A stretch of 64,000 bases of DNA from assembly GCA_016699855.1 (NCBI GenBank), contig CP064988.1, positions 930,001 to 994,000 of the forward strand, in the 5' to 3' direction. Positions 40,164 through 48,127 of the stretch are shown here, piece by piece; within the stretch, counting starts at the first letter, position 1; each line of letters begins with the position of its first letter. The notes beneath the pieces are model-generated. The model was given only the letters and a program-made list of their open reading frames with translations, had not been told where the DNA came from and did no database searches. Both the position numbers and the translations under genes were made by a program. Source of the stretch: Rhodospirillales bacterium. GTDB taxonomy: Bacteria; Pseudomonadota; Alphaproteobacteria; Reyranellales; Reyranellaceae.

Positions 40164-41585
40164 ATGGCCAAGGCGTTCCCGACCGACGATCCGTTCCTGC
40201 GCGGCTACTACGCGCCGCTGCACATGGAATGCGACGCCGCCGACCTGCCGGTGACGGGCGAGATTCCGAAGGACCTCCTCGGCACGCTCTACCGCAACGG
40301 CCCCAACCCGCAATTCGCGCCGCGCGGCTTCCACCATTGGTTCGCCGGCGACGGCATGCTGCACGCCTTCCACGTCGAGGACGGCCGCGTTTCCTACAAG
40401 AACCGCTGGGTCCGGACGCCGAAATGGGAACTGGAGCACGCCGCCGGAGAGGCGCTGATCGGCGCCTTCGGCAATCCCCGCTGGACCGACCAGAAGCACT
40501 GGGGCTTCGACTCGACCATCGCCAACACCAACGTCGTCTGGCACGGCGACCGGCTGCTGGCGCTGGAGGAGGCGCACGCGCCGTTCGAGGTCGATCCGGC
40601 GACGCTGATGGCGAAGGGCTACCGCGACTGGGACGGCGGCGTCGGCCGCTTCACCGCGCATCCCAAGATGGATCCGGCCAACGGCGAGATGGTGGCTTTC
40701 GCCTATTCGGCGGCGGGACGCTTCACGCCGGAGATCGACTACATCGTGGTCGGCGCCGACGGCGCGCTGAAACGCCGCGAGCGCTTCGCCGGCCCCTACC
40801 CGTCGATGATCCACGATTTCGTCGTCACCGCGAACCACGTGATCTTCCCGGTGTTCCCGCTGACGGGGTCGATCGAGCGGGCGATGAAAGGCGCGCCGGC
40901 CTTCGCGTGGGAGCCCGACAAGGGCGCGCATATCGGCATCATGCGCCGCGACGGATCGGTCGCCGACATCCGCTGGTTCACCGGCGAGGCCTGCTACGTG
41001 TTCCACCCGATGAACGCGTTCGAGACGGCCGACGGGCGGATCGTCTGCGACATGATGAAATATCCCGTGGCGCCGTTGTTCCCGCGGCCGGACGGCACGC
41101 CGTCCTCCGCGACCCAGCCGGTGGCGACGCTGGTGCGCTGGACATTCGACCTCGCCGGCAACACCGATACCTACCGCGAGGAGGCGCTCGATGACCGTCC
41201 GGGTGAGTTCCCCAGGCTGGACGAGCGCTTCGCGATGAACGACTACCGCCACGGTTACATGGCGCTGGGCCGCGTCACCGAGGCGGGCCGCGACCGGGGC
41301 GCCGGCGAGGGCCTCGGCCATGTCGATCTGCGCACCGGTCGCACGGCGCAGTGGCTGCCAGCGCTGGGCGACGCGGCCGGCGAGCCGGTCTTCGTGCCGC
41401 GCTCGGAGTCGGCGGCCGAGGGCGACGGCTGGGTGCTGAGCGTCGTCTACCGCGCGGCCGAGAACCGCAGCGACCTCGCGGTGTTCGACGCGACCGACGT
41501 CGGCGCCGGCCCGGTGGCGCTGGCCCATCTCTCGCACCGCGTCCCCGCCGGCTTCCACGGCAACTGGCGCCCCGGGCCGCTGTGA
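40164..41585 (+). CDS. carotenoid oxygenase (RPE65/lignostilbene dioxygenase family)
   Basis: 473-residue non-haem iron dioxygenase that cleaves a conjugated double bond of a carotenoid, stilbene or related compound. The four iron-binding His are recognisable in the expected order: TAHPKMD, SMIHDF, CYVFHPMNAFE and GFHGNW close to the C-terminus. GTLYRNGPNPQFAP and HWFAGDGMLHAFHVEDG near the N-terminus are the classical family opening. There is no signal peptide. GGGAGGACGAC before the ATG is a good ribosome-binding site. The gene is followed by a repeat-rich spacer, and no carotenoid-biosynthesis genes are nearby, so degradation of plant-derived aromatics is as likely as carotenoid cleavage. 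Confidence 0.92.
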   Translation: MAKAFPTDDPFLRGYYAPLHMECDAADLPVTGEIPKDLLGTLYRNGPNPQFAPRGFHHWFAGDGMLHAFHVEDGRVSYKNRWVRTPKWELEHAAGEALIGAFGNPRWTDQKHWGFDSTIANTNVVWHGDRLLALEEAHAPFEVDPATLMAKGYRDWDGGVGRFTAHPKMDPANGEMVAFAYSAAGRFTPEIDYIVVGADGALKRRERFAGPYPSMIHDFVVTANHVIFPVFPLTGSIERAMKGAPAFAWEPDKGAHIGIMRRDGSVADIRWFTGEACYVFHPMNAFETADGRIVCDMMKYPVAPLFPRPDGTPSSATQPVATLVRWTFDLAGNTDTYREEALDDRPGEFPRLDERFAMNDYRHGYMALGRVTEAGRDRGAGEGLGHVDLRTGRTAQWLPALGDAAGEPVFVPRSESAAEGDGWVLSVVYRAAENRSDLAVFDATDVGAGPVALAHLSHRVPAGFHGNWRPGPL

Positions 41586-42141
41586 CGGGCGGCTCTGGCG
41601 ATCCAAATCCCTCGCCGCCACGAAGTGGGGGAGAGGGTCGAGCCCATGCGAAGCATGGGAGGGCGAGGTGGTCGCGGTACAGTAGAACATGTCGCAGGAG
41701 CGACGCCGAGCGCCGATGTCACGCGTCGTCGATTCCACCGCCACCGCCGCACCCTTCCCGCGCTGCGCGCGGGCCCCTTCCCTCTCCCCCGCTGGCGCGG
41801 CGGAGAGGGCCGAAGGCAAAACGCGGACCATCGAAGTGCGCCGCGCGCGAAAATCAGCTGCGGTTTTCGCGACGAAGACGGGGATGGCTTCCCATAGGAC
41901 GCCGGCGCGGTCCGGGCGGGACCGTGTACGCCGCTTATCCGGACCGACCCGCCGTCCAGCTATTCGTGGTCGCGCCGCCGTCCCGCAAGACGCTCTACCA
42001 CGCTTGCAAGGGTGGCACGCCGGCGGCGACGTGATCCGCACGGCGGAAACTGCCGTCGCCCGCCCCTCGCCGCCGCCGCCGTGAAGCGCTAGGACTCGGC
42101 GGCACCGTTCCAGAACCATCCAAGACACCGGAGTTCCCACC
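41586..42141. repeat. repeat-rich intergenic spacer with palindromic elements
   Basis: About 550 nt without a credible gene. CCCATGC-GAA-GCATGGG at 41643-41659 is a perfect 7-bp hairpin. CCCTCTCC (41780-41787) pairs with GGAGAGGG (41802-41809) inside a longer CCTTCCCTCTCCCCC...GGAGAGGGCCGAAGG palindrome, and GGGGGAGAGGGTCGAG near 41630 is a second half of the same type. Such CTCTCCCC/GGGGAGAG palindromes are common intergenic repeats in proteobacteria. The last 60 nt before 42142 hold only a spacer without a clear promoter. Confidence 0.6.
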
Positions 42142-43143
42142 ATGGCCCTGCCCGCCGCCCTGCAAGGCAAACTGCGCATCCCCGCCGTCGGCGCCCCGCT
42201 GTTCATCCAGTCGAACCCCGACCTGGTGATCGCCCAGTGCAAGGCCGGCATCATCGGCTCGTTCCCAGCGCTCAACGCGCGGCCGAAGGAGATGCTCGAG
42301 GAGTGGCTGAAGCGGATCACCGGCGAACTCGGCGAGTACCAGGCCAAGCACCCCGAGAAGAAGGTCGCGCCGTTCGCCGTCAACCAGATCGTGCACGGGT
42401 CCAACGACCGGCTGCAGCACGACGTCGAGATGTGCGCCAAGTACAAGGTGCCGGTGCAGATCACCTCGCTGCGCGCGCCGGACGACGTCGTGCCGATCGC
42501 CCACAGCTACGGCGGGCTGGTGTTCCACGACGTCATCAACGTCAAGCACGCCAAGCGCGCGCTGCAGGCCGGGGTCGACGGGCTGATCCTCGTCTGCGCC
42601 GGCGCCGGCGGCCACGCCGGGGCGCTGTCGCCCTTCGCGCTGGTGCCGGAGGTGCGGCAGTTCTACGACGGCTGCGTCCTGCTGTCGGGCTCGATCGCCA
42701 ACGGCGCGTCGATCCTCGCGGCCCAGGCGGTCGGCGCCGACCTCGCCTACATCGGCACGCGTTTCACCGCCTCGAAGGAGGCCGGCGCCAGCGACGGCAA
42801 CAAGAACTGCATCATCGAGAGCAGCGGCGAGGAGATCGTCTACACCAACCTCTTCACCGGGGTGCACGGCAACTACCTGAAGCGCAGCGTCGCCGCCGCC
42901 GGCCTCGATCCCGACAACCTGCCGAGCGCCGATAAGAGCAAGATGAACTTCGGCTCCGGCGGCAACATGAAGACCAAGGCGTGGCGCGACATCTGGGGCG
43001 CCGGCCAGGGCGTCGGCCAGATCTTCGACGCGCCGCCGGCCGGCGAGATCGTCGACCGTCTCGCCGCCGAGTACGAGCAGGCGCGCGCGGCGTTGTTCGC
43101 CGGCGAGCCGGTGCCGACCCAACTCAAGGTCGCCGCCGAATAG
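42142..43143 (+). CDS. nitronate monooxygenase (2-nitropropane dioxygenase family)
   Basis: 333-residue FMN-dependent enzyme that oxidises alkyl nitronates such as propionate-3-nitronate. The TIM-barrel hallmarks are IPAVGAPLFIQSNPDLVIAQCKAGIIGSFPALNARP at the N-terminus, QITSLRAPDDVVPIAHSYGGLVFHDV, the phosphate-binding loop VCAGAGGHAGALSPFAL containing the conserved His of class I enzymes, and LLSGSIANGASILAAQAVGADLAYIGTRFTASKEA. The C-terminus GQGVGQIFDAPPAGEIVDRLAAEYEQARA also fits. It stands alone after the repeat-rich spacer, and nothing around it narrows down its substrate. Confidence 0.9.
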   Translation: MALPAALQGKLRIPAVGAPLFIQSNPDLVIAQCKAGIIGSFPALNARPKEMLEEWLKRITGELGEYQAKHPEKKVAPFAVNQIVHGSNDRLQHDVEMCAKYKVPVQITSLRAPDDVVPIAHSYGGLVFHDVINVKHAKRALQAGVDGLILVCAGAGGHAGALSPFALVPEVRQFYDGCVLLSGSIANGASILAAQAVGADLAYIGTRFTASKEAGASDGNKNCIIESSGEEIVYTNLFTGVHGNYLKRSVAAAGLDPDNLPSADKSKMNFGSGGNMKTKAWRDIWGAGQGVGQIFDAPPAGEIVDRLAAEYEQARAALFAGEPVPTQLKVAAE

Positions 43144-43272
43144 CGGCCGCGGCGGCGTCCACACCGACGTGACGCGCCGATGACGACCCGCCGCGCGGCG
43201 GCCTCGGCCGACCGCGCCGCGGGCGCTTCCAGATGTTGTGCGGCGCCGATCTTTGGGCCACTATCCGGCCCC

Positions 43273-43338
43273 ATGACGAGCGAAACTGCATACACGCGGT
43301 TGGTCGCGCAGAGTACCGGCGATGTCTCCGGCGCCTGA
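43273..43338 (+). CDS. 21-codon upstream reading frame overlapping the HNH start
   Basis: ATG at 43273 opens a 21-residue frame (TSETAYTRLVAQSTGDVSGA) whose TGA (43336-43338) lies 14 nt inside the HNH gene, which starts at 43322. TATCCG at 43262-43267 sits 5 nt before this ATG, so the short frame could be translated from a leaderless mRNA and couple translation to the endonuclease. Alternatively it is the true N-terminus of the HNH protein separated by a frameshift. No homology is claimed. Confidence 0.35.
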   Translation: MTSETAYTRLVAQSTGDVSGA

Positions 43339-43885
43339 ATCCTGTCCGGCGCTGGTGCTGAACGCCGACTTCCGGCCGCTCTCGTATTTCCCCTTGTCCT
43401 TGTGGTCCTGGCAGGACGCCGTCAAAGCGGTGTTCCTCGACCGCGTCGCCGTGGTCGCCGAGTACGACCGGCGCATCCACAGCCCCAGCATCGAGATGAA
43501 GCTGCCCAGCGTCATCGCGCTGAAGGAGTACGTGCCGTCGGAACGCCGGCCGGCCTTCACGCGGTTCAACGTGTTCCTGCGCGACAGCTTCTCGTGCCAG
43601 TATTGCGGCGAAGGTTTCCCGGCGCACGACCTGACGTTCGACCATGTCGTGCCGCGCTCAAAGGGCGGCCACACGACGTGGCGCAACGTCGTGACGGCGT
43701 GCAGCCCGTGCAACCTCGTGAAGGGCAACCGCCTGCCGCACCAGGCGCACATGCATCCCATCCGCGCGCCCTACGAACCCAACTCGATCGAGCTGCGGGA
43801 GAACGGGCGCGCGTTCCCGCCGAACTACCTGCACGAGAGCTGGCGCGACTACCTGTACTGGGACAGCGAGCTCGATCCGGTCTGA
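43322..43885 (+). CDS. HNH endonuclease family protein
   Basis: 187 residues. N-terminal ALVLNADFRPLSYFPLSLWSWQDAVKAVFLDRVAVVAEYDR is shared by a conserved alphaproteobacterial HNH group. The nuclease motif reads FTRFNVFLRDSFSCQYCGEGFPAHDLTFDHVVPRSKGGHTTWRNVVTACSPCN: two CxxC zinc pairs (CQYC, CSPC), the DHV catalytic His and the downstream Asn. The C-terminus PPNYLHESWRDYLYWDSELDPV is also conserved. These are single-gene, non-mobile housekeeping-type HNH proteins with no proven role; they are not linked to restriction or phage genes here. The start at 43322 is the first ATG in frame; translation may be coupled to the short frame upstream. Confidence 0.9.
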   Translation: MSPAPESCPALVLNADFRPLSYFPLSLWSWQDAVKAVFLDRVAVVAEYDRRIHSPSIEMKLPSVIALKEYVPSERRPAFTRFNVFLRDSFSCQYCGEGFPAHDLTFDHVVPRSKGGHTTWRNVVTACSPCNLVKGNRLPHQAHMHPIRAPYEPNSIELRENGRAFPPNYLHESWRDYLYWDSELDPV

Positions 43886-43940
43886 CGCGGCGCTCGGCGC
43901 CATGCGGACGCCCACGCGCGTGCCGATGGGGACAGCGACT

Positions 43941-44005
43941 GTCAGTCCGAACGCGGCGAGAGATCCAGGCGCCGCCCTTGGATCCGTCGCGACAGCCGCG
44001 ATGAC
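43941..44005. repeat. degenerate copy of the 65-bp palindromic repeat
   Basis: 65 nt running from GTCAGTCCGAACGCGGCGAG to CAGCCGCGATGAC, aligned position by position with the perfect palindrome at 5761-5825: both begin GTCA.., carry GATCCAGGCGCCG in the centre and end GATGAC. Several substitutions break the arms, so this copy is decaying. It lies between the HNH and SDR genes and shows that the element is dispersed in this genome. Confidence 0.7.
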
Positions 44006-44080
44006 AGGTATTCCGGATAGACGACGCGCAGCGCTCCGGACGACGCGCGCGCCGGACTGGCGACAAGCGGAGGGAACGAG

Positions 44081-44857
44081 ATGGGCGATCGCGTGGCGGG
44101 CAAGGTGGCGCTGGTGACCGGCGCGGCGTCGGGACTGGGCAAGGCGACGGCCGAGCGCCTCGCCGAGGAAGGCGCCGCCGTGGTGGTCGCCGACATCCGC
44201 CTCGAGCCGGCCGAGGCGGTCGTCGCGGGCATCACGAAGGCCGGCGGGCGCGCGATGTCGCGCAAGCTCGACGTGACGTCGGAGGAGGATTGGATCGGCG
44301 CCGTCGCCGCGGCCGAGGCGGCGTTCGGCGGACTAGACGTCGTCGTCAACAACGCCGGCACCGCCGACGGCGCGTGGATCCACAAGCTCACGCTCGAGCA
44401 GTGGCGCCGCGTCCACGCCGTCAACCTCGACGGCGTCTTCCTCGGCGTGAAGCACGGCGCCGACGCGATGCGCCGCCGCGGCGGCGGCTCGATCGTCAAC
44501 ATCTCCTCGGTCGCCGGCCTGGTCGGCATCGCCGAGGGCGCCTCGGCCTACTGCGCCAGCAAGGGCGGCGTGACGCTGCTGACCAAGGCGGCGGCGCTGG
44601 AGTTCGCGCTGCTCAAGCGCAACATCCGCGTGAACTCGGTGCATCCCGGCTACATGCAGACGCCGATGCTGGACAGCGTCATCGGCGCGTCGCGCGATCC
44701 CGGCGCGGCGCGCCAGGCGATGACCGACGGCGAGCCGCTGGGACGCCTCGGCGATCCGCGCGACATCGCCAACGCCGTGCTCTACCTCGCGAGCGACGAG
44801 TCGGCGTTCGTGACCGGCTCGCAGATGGTGGTCGACGGCGGCTACTTCGCGAAGTGA
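44081..44857 (+). CDS. short-chain dehydrogenase/reductase (classical SDR)
   Basis: 258 residues, NAD(P)-dependent oxidoreductase. The cofactor loop is ALVTGAASGLGKATAERL (TGxxxGxG), DVTSEEDW follows, NNAGTADG gives the structural NNAG, ISS contains the catalytic Ser and YCASKGG holds Tyr and Lys. The C-terminal PGYMQTPML and FVTGSQMVVDGGY are standard. The residue after strand beta2 (VVADIRLE) is Asp, suggesting NAD rather than NADP. The ATG at 44081 is preceded by CGGAGGGAACGAG, a good ribosome-binding site. The substrate could be a steroid, cyclic alcohol or 3-hydroxyacyl compound; nothing nearby decides. Confidence 0.9.
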   Translation: MGDRVAGKVALVTGAASGLGKATAERLAEEGAAVVVADIRLEPAEAVVAGITKAGGRAMSRKLDVTSEEDWIGAVAAAEAAFGGLDVVVNNAGTADGAWIHKLTLEQWRRVHAVNLDGVFLGVKHGADAMRRRGGGSIVNISSVAGLVGIAEGASAYCASKGGVTLLTKAAALEFALLKRNIRVNSVHPGYMQTPMLDSVIGASRDPGAARQAMTDGEPLGRLGDPRDIANAVLYLASDESAFVTGSQMVVDGGYFAK

Positions 44858-44866
44858 GGCGCCCGC

Positions 44867-45463
44867 TCAGACCCGCGTCGACAACCAGATCGCCAGGCGC
44901 GAGCCGGCCTTGACCGCGCCGGTCAGCAGCTCGTAGCCGGGCGCCCGCTCGGCGCCGCTGGCCAGCGCCTCGTCGCGGTGCTCGACCTCCTCGCGGCGGA
45001 AGCGCTCGACGGTGTCGCGCAGTTCGGCCTCGTCGTCGCCGAGCCGGTCGCGCTGCGCGGCGTAGTGCACGTCGATCGTCTCCTCGACGGCGACCGTGCA
45101 GGCCATCGCCGCCTCGTCGCCGATCAGCGCGGTCGCGGCGCCCAGCGCGAAGCCGGCGACCGACCACACCGGCGTCAGCGCCGTGGGCCGCACGCGGCGC
45201 GCCACCAGCGCGCGGTCGAACTCGGCGCGGTGCAGCTTCTCCTGCGCCAGCATGCGCTCGATCTTGCGCGCCGCCGGCGTGGCGCCGCGGCCGGCCCAGC
45301 GCAGCGCCGCGAGCTGGCCCTCGTAGATGCGCACGGCGCCGAACTCGCCGGCCTGGTCTACTCGCACGACGCGCTCGACGAACTGTCGCGGTGTCGGATC
45401 GCCGGGCTGCCAGCCCTCGGCCGTGCGGCGGTGGTTGACGGGCGGCGTCGGAGGCGTGTCCAT
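44867..45463 (-). CDS. coq7: COQ7-family demethoxyubiquinone hydroxylase
   Basis: 198-residue di-iron hydroxylase performing the C6 hydroxylation step of ubiquinone synthesis. The carboxylate-bridged di-iron ligands are in their expected order: VRVDQAGEFGAVRIYEGQ (Glu), AQEKLHRAEFD (ExxH), VEETIDVHYAAQ and the second ExxH RREEVEHRDEAL. It is typical in length, lacks a targeting sequence and ends TGAVKAGSRLAIWLSTRV, a membrane-associating helix. It lies 10 nt from dsbB on the same strand in the order YqaA, DsbB, COQ7, recurrent in alphaproteobacteria. The cell therefore uses ubiquinone and a Coq7-type, oxygen-dependent hydroxylase. Confidence 0.93.
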   Translation of the reverse strand: MDTPPTPPVNHRRTAEGWQPGDPTPRQFVERVVRVDQAGEFGAVRIYEGQLAALRWAGRGATPAARKIERMLAQEKLHRAEFDRALVARRVRPTALTPVWSVAGFALGAATALIGDEAAMACTVAVEETIDVHYAAQRDRLGDDEAELRDTVERFRREEVEHRDEALASGAERAPGYELLTGAVKAGSRLAIWLSTRV

Positions 45464-45473
45464 CGCCAGCTCC

Positions 45474-45977
45474 TCAGGCGCGCGCCGCGCAGCGCCATGC
45501 GCCGGTCAGCGCCGCCGCGGCGAGCGCGGCCGAGATCAGCGCGTTCCAACCGGCCATCGACAGGCCGAGCAGCGACCACGGGATCTCGTCGCAACGCACC
45601 ATCTTCGTGCCCAGCACCATGCGGCGCAACTCCTCCAGCGACTTGCCGACGCCCGACGTGGCGCTGCAACCGGCCGGGCCCTGCCACCACTTCCATTCGA
45701 CGCCGGCGTGGTAGGCGCCGATGCCCGCCGTGGCCAGCAACGCCACTCCCGCCAACGCCAGCAGCGCCACGCGGGCCGGGGTGGCGACCGGCAGCAGCGC
45801 GCCCCACGCGAAGGCCAGCACCGCGAGATGCCCGTAGCGCTGCCAGTAGCACATCTGGCACGGCGGCAGGCCGCCGACATGCTGGAACGCCAGCGCGCCC
45901 AGCAGCAGCGCGAAGCTGGCCGCCAGCGTGGCTCCGGCCCAGTGGTCGAGGGTGGTCGGGAAGATCGGTCGGCTCAT
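45474..45977 (-). CDS. dsbB: DsbB-family disulfide bond formation protein
   Basis: 167 residues, four membrane helices. It reoxidises DsbA with quinone. Helix 1 (ATLAASFALLLGALAFQHV) is followed by the periplasmic CQMCYWQRY motif (the N-terminal Cys pair), then two more helices, a loop with GPAGCSA and VRCDEIPWS (second Cys pair) and the last helix. The start at 45977 (SRPIFPTTLDHW) is preferred over an upstream frame that lacks a membrane signal. It sits between YqaA and COQ7 on the minus strand. The DsbB-quinone connection fits the ubiquinone gene next to it. No DsbA is visible in the window. Confidence 0.92.
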   Translation of the reverse strand: MSRPIFPTTLDHWAGATLAASFALLLGALAFQHVGGLPPCQMCYWQRYGHLAVLAFAWGALLPVATPARVALLALAGVALLATAGIGAYHAGVEWKWWQGPAGCSATSGVGKSLEELRRMVLGTKMVRCDEIPWSLLGLSMAGWNALISAALAAAALTGAWRCAARA

Positions 45978-46034
45978 GACGCCAATATGGCCGGTCGGAC
46001 TGTGTCGCGGGAGTGGCGCGGCCACGCGGCCGCC

Positions 46035-46616
46035 TTAGAAAATGTACCGGAACGCCACGAAGCCGCCGACAAGCGCGACCAGAAACGCCCAGGTCAGCAG
46101 CGTCAGATGGCGCTCGATGAACCGGCGCACCGGTTCGCCGAACCGCCACAGCAGCGCCGCGATCAGGAAGAAGCGGGCGCCCCGGGTCAGGATCGACGCC
46201 CAGACGAAGGTGAAGAGGTCGAAATGCGCCGCCCCGCTCGCGATCGTCACCAGCTTGTAGGGGATGGGGGTCAGCCCTTTGACGAGGATGATCCACATCC
46301 CGTGGCGGGCGAACCCCTCCCGGAAGCTCTCCATGCCCGCCTGCAAGCCGTACAGGCGCACCACCCAGGCCCCGACGGTCTCGAACAGCCAGTAGCCGAT
46401 CGCGTACCCCAGCAGGCCGCCCAGCACCGACGCCACCGTGCAGACGGCGGCGATCCGGAAAGCCTTGCGGCGGTCCGCGAGCACCATCGGCACCAGCATG
46501 ACGTCGGGCGGAATCGGGAAGAAGGAACTTTCCAGGAAGGCGACGGTACCCATCGCTGGAAGCGCGTGCCGGTGTCCGGCCAAGCGGATCACCCAGTCGT
46601 ACATCGGGCGTATCAT
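46035..46616 (-). CDS. yqaA: YqaA-family membrane protein (VTT/DedA type)
   Basis: 193 residues with four to five hydrophobic helices. The N-terminal PAMGTVAFLESSFFPIPPDVMLVPMVLADR carries the Glu-x(4)-Pro-x-Pro-x-Asp signature of the SNARE-associated/VTT fold. GYAIGYWLFETVGAWVVRLYG and the HGMWIILVKGLTPIPYKLVTIASGA re-entrant loop are typical. DedA/VTT proteins scramble or flip lipids in several systems; the role of this subfamily is unknown. The gene is the first of the minus-strand YqaA-DsbB-COQ7 trio, with 57 nt to dsbB. Start at 46616; the divergent spacer to 46877 probably holds both promoters. Confidence 0.9.
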   Translation of the reverse strand: MIRPMYDWVIRLAGHRHALPAMGTVAFLESSFFPIPPDVMLVPMVLADRRKAFRIAAVCTVASVLGGLLGYAIGYWLFETVGAWVVRLYGLQAGMESFREGFARHGMWIILVKGLTPIPYKLVTIASGAAHFDLFTFVWASILTRGARFFLIAALLWRFGEPVRRFIERHLTLLTWAFLVALVGGFVAFRYIF

Positions 46617-46876
46617 AGGGGCGGTTCAATCCTGTCCAACGGGCCGAGCCGCGCGATCGGCGCGAGCCTACAACATATTGTGGTGCACGCGACGACGCCA
46701 CGTCCGCCCGCGATGTCGCCGCAGCGCGGTAACCGCCCGGAAACAGCGGCGAATTCCGCGGCCGAGGATCGGATATTTCACTGTATGCGCAGCCATTTCA
46801 CGCTAGACTGCGACCAACAACGACACCGCAGGGATGACGGTGGCGTGTTGCGCCTCCGTCGGCAGGTTTCCTTCCA
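46617..46876. other. divergent intergenic region between yqaA and the RND operon
   Basis: 260 nt without a gene. An ACAA-CATA-TTGT inverted motif lies near 46672-46683 in a locally AT-richer stretch, which could be an operator for either direction. No convincing -35/-10 pair was found. Confidence 0.4.
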
Positions 46877-48109
46877 ATGCGCCACAGCGTGACGCTTGCT
46901 TCTCTCGCCCTCCTCGCGGGCGCCCTCGGCGGCGCCTGGTGGTGGTTCAACGCCGGCCCCGGTGCCGGCGGCTTCACAGCCTCGACGGCGGGCGGTGGCA
47001 AGACCGGGGGGGCCGTGCCGAAGGCGGCGCCGCCGCCGGTACTGGTCGAGGCGGCGGAGGCGCGTGTCGGCACAAGCCGGCGGACCGTGCTCGCGGTGGG
47101 AACGTTCCGCTCGTTTGAATCCGTGATGATCCGGCCGGAACTCGCCAGCCGGGTGAAGGAGTTCAACTTCACCGAAGGGCAGAAAGTCGCAAAGGGCCAG
47201 GTGCTGGTGCGGCTCGACGCCGCGATCGACGAGGCGACGCTGGCCCAGGCCGAGGCCGCGCTGGCGCTTTCGCGCGCCAACTACGAGCGCGCCGTGTCGC
47301 TGGTCGCCCGCCAGGCCGGAACCGAGAAGGCGGTCGACGAAAGCCGCGCGGCGCTGCGGCGCGACGAGGCCGCCGTCCAGCTCGCGAAGGCCCGCGTCGA
47401 GAAATTCTCGCTGACGGCACCGTTCGACGGCGTGGTCGGGCTGCGCAAGGTGTCGATCGGCAGCTACCTCCAGGTCGGCGCGGATATCGTCAACCTCGAG
47501 CAGATCGATCCGTTGAAGGTCGATTTCCGCGTCCCCGAGACGTTCCTCGCCGCGGTGAAGGTCGGCCAGGCGATCACTTTGACCGTCGACGCCTTCGCCG
47601 GCCGCGCGTTCGATGGGAAGGTCTACGCGATCGATCCGCTGGTCGACGAAGCCGGCCGGTCGGTGGTCATCCGCGCGCAGGTCGACAACGCCGCCGCTGT
47701 CCTGCGGCCCGGCGTCTTCGCGCGCGTTGCGCTCACCCTGTCGACCCGCGAGAACGCGCTGTTCGTGCCCGAGCAGGCGATCGTGCCGGTCGGCGACCGT
47801 CTGCAGGTCTACCGCGTGATCGACGGCAGGTCGACGCCGACCTTCGTCAGCGCCGGCCAGCGCGACAAGGGCGAGGTCGAGATCGTCGAAGGCCTGAAGC
47901 CCGGCGACGTGGTGATTACGGCTGGCCATCTGAAGCTGTCGAATCCCGGCATGCGGGTGACCATCGTGCCGGCCGGGGGGACGCGGCCGCCGGGCGGCGC
48001 CCCGCCCGCCGCCGGCTCCAAGGCGGAGAAGCCCGGCGGCGCGGCGGCACCGTCGACCGCCAAGACGCCCGGCCCCGCTCCCGGCGGCGGCCAGGGGCGC
48101 GGCGGCTGA
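46877..48109 (+). CDS. RND efflux periplasmic adaptor (membrane fusion protein)
   Basis: 410 residues, MexA/AcrA-like. An N-terminal membrane anchor (ASLALLAGALGGAWWWF, no lipobox) is followed by a Gly/Ala-rich linker, a barrel-lipoyl segment RRTVLAVGTFRSFESVMIRPELASRVKEFNF, a coiled-coil hairpin (about 130-185, QAEAALALSRANYERAVSL...ALRRDEAAVQLAKARVE) and the second lipoyl half LTAPFDGVVGLRKVSIGSYL. DPLKVDFRVPETFLAAVKVGQ and VLRPGVFARVALTLSTREN complete the beta-barrel and membrane-proximal regions. The C-terminal tail is disordered Pro/Gly/Ala. It is 18 nt upstream of the pump gene. No outer-membrane factor is encoded nearby, so a shared TolC-like channel is presumably used. Confidence 0.93.
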   Translation: MRHSVTLASLALLAGALGGAWWWFNAGPGAGGFTASTAGGGKTGGAVPKAAPPPVLVEAAEARVGTSRRTVLAVGTFRSFESVMIRPELASRVKEFNFTEGQKVAKGQVLVRLDAAIDEATLAQAEAALALSRANYERAVSLVARQAGTEKAVDESRAALRRDEAAVQLAKARVEKFSLTAPFDGVVGLRKVSIGSYLQVGADIVNLEQIDPLKVDFRVPETFLAAVKVGQAITLTVDAFAGRAFDGKVYAIDPLVDEAGRSVVIRAQVDNAAAVLRPGVFARVALTLSTRENALFVPEQAIVPVGDRLQVYRVIDGRSTPTFVSAGQRDKGEVEIVEGLKPGDVVITAGHLKLSNPGMRVTIVPAGGTRPPGGAPPAAGSKAEKPGGAAAPSTAKTPGPAPGGGQGRGG

Positions 48110-48127
48110 GCGGCCGGAGGGTTCGAC

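Noticed and set aside
43322..43885. HNH gene as part of a restriction or anti-phage system
   Set aside because: It belongs to a conserved standalone HNH group. No methylase, helicase or phage-defence gene is adjacent.
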